Assembly: GCF_036898825.1 (NCBI RefSeq) | Contig: NZ_JARUND010000001.1 | Coordinates: 1,302,001-1,366,000 of the forward strand | Direction: 5' to 3' | Source of the DNA: Streptomyces sp. B21-083 | GTDB lineage: Bacteria; Actinomycetota; Actinomycetes; Streptomycetales; Streptomycetaceae | DNA length: 64,000 bases | In this document: piece after piece, positions 63,136 through 64,000 of the stretch | How the letters are laid out: the number at the start of each line of letters is the position of its first letter | How positions within the stretch are numbered: position 1 is the stretch's first letter | Translations under genes and position numbers: made by a program | Notes under the pieces: model-generated | The model's input: the letters and a program-made list of their open reading frames with translations, nothing else | Told to the model about the DNA's origin: nothing | Databases searched by the model: none

Positions 63136-64000
63136 TCACTCCCTGTTTCCGGCGACGGTCTCACGCATGGCGCGCAGGGACTCCTTGAGGGACCCCATGG
63201 TGGCCATGACGGCCGTCGGCTCGTAGCCGCAGTGCGCCATGCAGTTGGCACACCGGTCGTCCTTGCCGCGGCCGTAGGAGTCCCAGTCGGTCTTCTCGAT
63301 GAGGTCCTTGTACGTCGTCACGTACCCGTCGCTCATCAGGTAGCAGGGCTTCTGCCAGCCGAACAGCGAGTAGTTGGGGATCGCCCACGCCGTGCACGGG
63401 AAGTCGACCTTGCCCTCCAGGAAGTCCAGGAAGAGCGGGGAGTGGTTGAGCCGCCAGCGTCGCCGGTTGCCGCCCCCGAAAGCCTTCTTGAACAGCTCAC
63501 GGGTCTGCTCGACGCCGAGGAAGTGCTCCTGATCGGGCGCCTTCTCGTAGGCGTAGGCGGGAGAGATCATCATCTCGTCGACCTGAAGGTCGTCGTTGAG
63601 GAAGTTGAGCACCTCGATGATGGTCTGCGGGGTGTCGGTGTTGAAGAAGGTCGAGTTGGTGGTGACCCGGAAACCGCGCTTCTTGGCCTCCTTGATGGCG
63701 GCCACGGCCTCGTCGAACACCCCCTCCTTCGCGACGGACTCGTCGTGCCGCTCCCGCAGGCCGTCGATGTGCACGGCGAACGCGAAGTACGGCGACGGCG
63801 TGAACTTGTCCATCTTCTTGCGGAGCAGCATGGCGTTGGTGCAGAGGAAGACGTATTTCTTCTTCGCCACCAACTGCCGGACGATCTCGTCGATATGAGG
63901 GTGCATCAGGGGCTCGCCGCCCGCGATGGACACCATCGGGGCCCCGGATTCGAGCACCGCCCCGACGGCCTGGGCGACCGGCATGCGCTGCTTGAGCACA
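63136..64000 (-). CDS. hpnH: Adenosyl-hopene transferase HpnH, radical SAM (start outside window)
   Basis: About 287 codons visible, reading leftward from beyond 64000; the N-terminal CxxxCxxC iron-sulfur motif is outside. Visible: [40 protein letters not shown] and the C-terminal cysteines [12 protein letters not shown]. HpnH attaches 5'-deoxyadenosine to diploptene, the first step of side-chain extension to bacteriohopanetetrol and the amino derivative. Its presence identifies the operon. Confidence 0.95.
   Translation of the reverse strand, partial: VLKQRMPVAQAVGAVLESGAPMVSIAGGEPLMHPHIDEIVRQLVAKKKYVFLCTNAMLLRKKMDKFTPSPYFAFAVHIDGLRERHDESVAKEGVFDEAVAAIKEAKKRGFRVTTNSTFFNTDTPQTIIEVLNFLNDDLQVDEMMISPAYAYEKAPDQEHFLGVEQTRELFKKAFGGGNRRRWRLNHSPLFLDFLEGKVDFPCTAWAIPNYSLFGWQKPCYLMSDGYVTTYKDLIEKTDWDSYGRGKDDRCANCMAHCGYEPTAVMATMGSLKESLRAMRETVAGNRE

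Overview
The window is high-GC actinobacterial DNA and almost certainly comes from a Streptomyces chromosome, probably from an arm rather than the core. Support: very high third-position GC, a conservon (cvnABCD), a WhiB-like protein, a CebR box, a c-di-AMP riboswitch upstream of a LysM/M23 cell-wall hydrolase, and the Streptomyces-type hopanoid operon order hpnH-ispG-dxs-aminotransferase.

Layout. 1-3.8 kb: 3' part of a very large secreted two-catalytic-domain GH43 enzyme. 3.8-7.7 kb: a decayed zone with a MarR gene whose HTH segment is inverted, a truncated EamA exporter, a 35-residue secreted peptide, an integrase remnant at a tRNA-Pro(GGG), one intact DUF309 gene and a cobF remnant fused to the tail of an MFS pump. 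7.7-16.7 kb: TauE/SafE exporter, lipase-like hydrolase, WhiB-like protein, Dps, then a sensor-kinase / DUF4333 / ABC / response-regulator module and a NUDIX-like gene. 16.9-23.5 kb: pyruvate carboxylase, an ABC exporter and a single-domain GH43-like enzyme.

23.55-29.68 kb looks like an integrated element. A 44-bp copy of the 3' part of tRNA-Pro lies at the left edge; the complete tRNA-Pro with a decayed tyrosine integrase lies at the right edge. Between them are secreted plant-cell-wall proteins with CBM2 modules: an expansin-like protein under a perfect CebR operator, a Cip1-like protein and a GH5 endoglucanase. A degenerate att-like sequence and an IS256-type transposase scrap inside suggest repeated insertion.

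29.8-37.5 kb: a split transketolase pair behind a SoxR/MerR-type promoter, YjbR-like and LysR proteins, threonine-to-glycine catabolism (tdh-kbl) and a DUF2264 protein. 37.5-41.8 kb: conservon with an added GAF protein; its kinase gene has an apparent frameshift. 42-50.5 kb: reductase, gene remnants, large catalase, zinc alcohol dehydrogenase, MBL-fold hydrolase and an amino-acid dehydrogenase next to an 18-bp tandem repeat. 50.6-57.7 kb: TetR regulator, SGNH hydrolase, Tat-exported DUF6250 protein, LysM/M23 peptidase with riboswitch, GH36 alpha-galactosidase and a tyrosine phosphatase. 57.8-64 kb: hopanoid operon (hpnH, dedicated ispG and dxs, aminotransferase), ending in an XRE-cupin regulator coupled to a 40-residue membrane protein behind a double-palindrome operator.

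Common themes are extracellular polysaccharide use (GH43, GH5, GH36, expansin, DUF6250, DUF2264), envelope biology and heavy gene decay around tRNA-Pro. All calls rest on reading the sequence and remembered family features; no database search was run.
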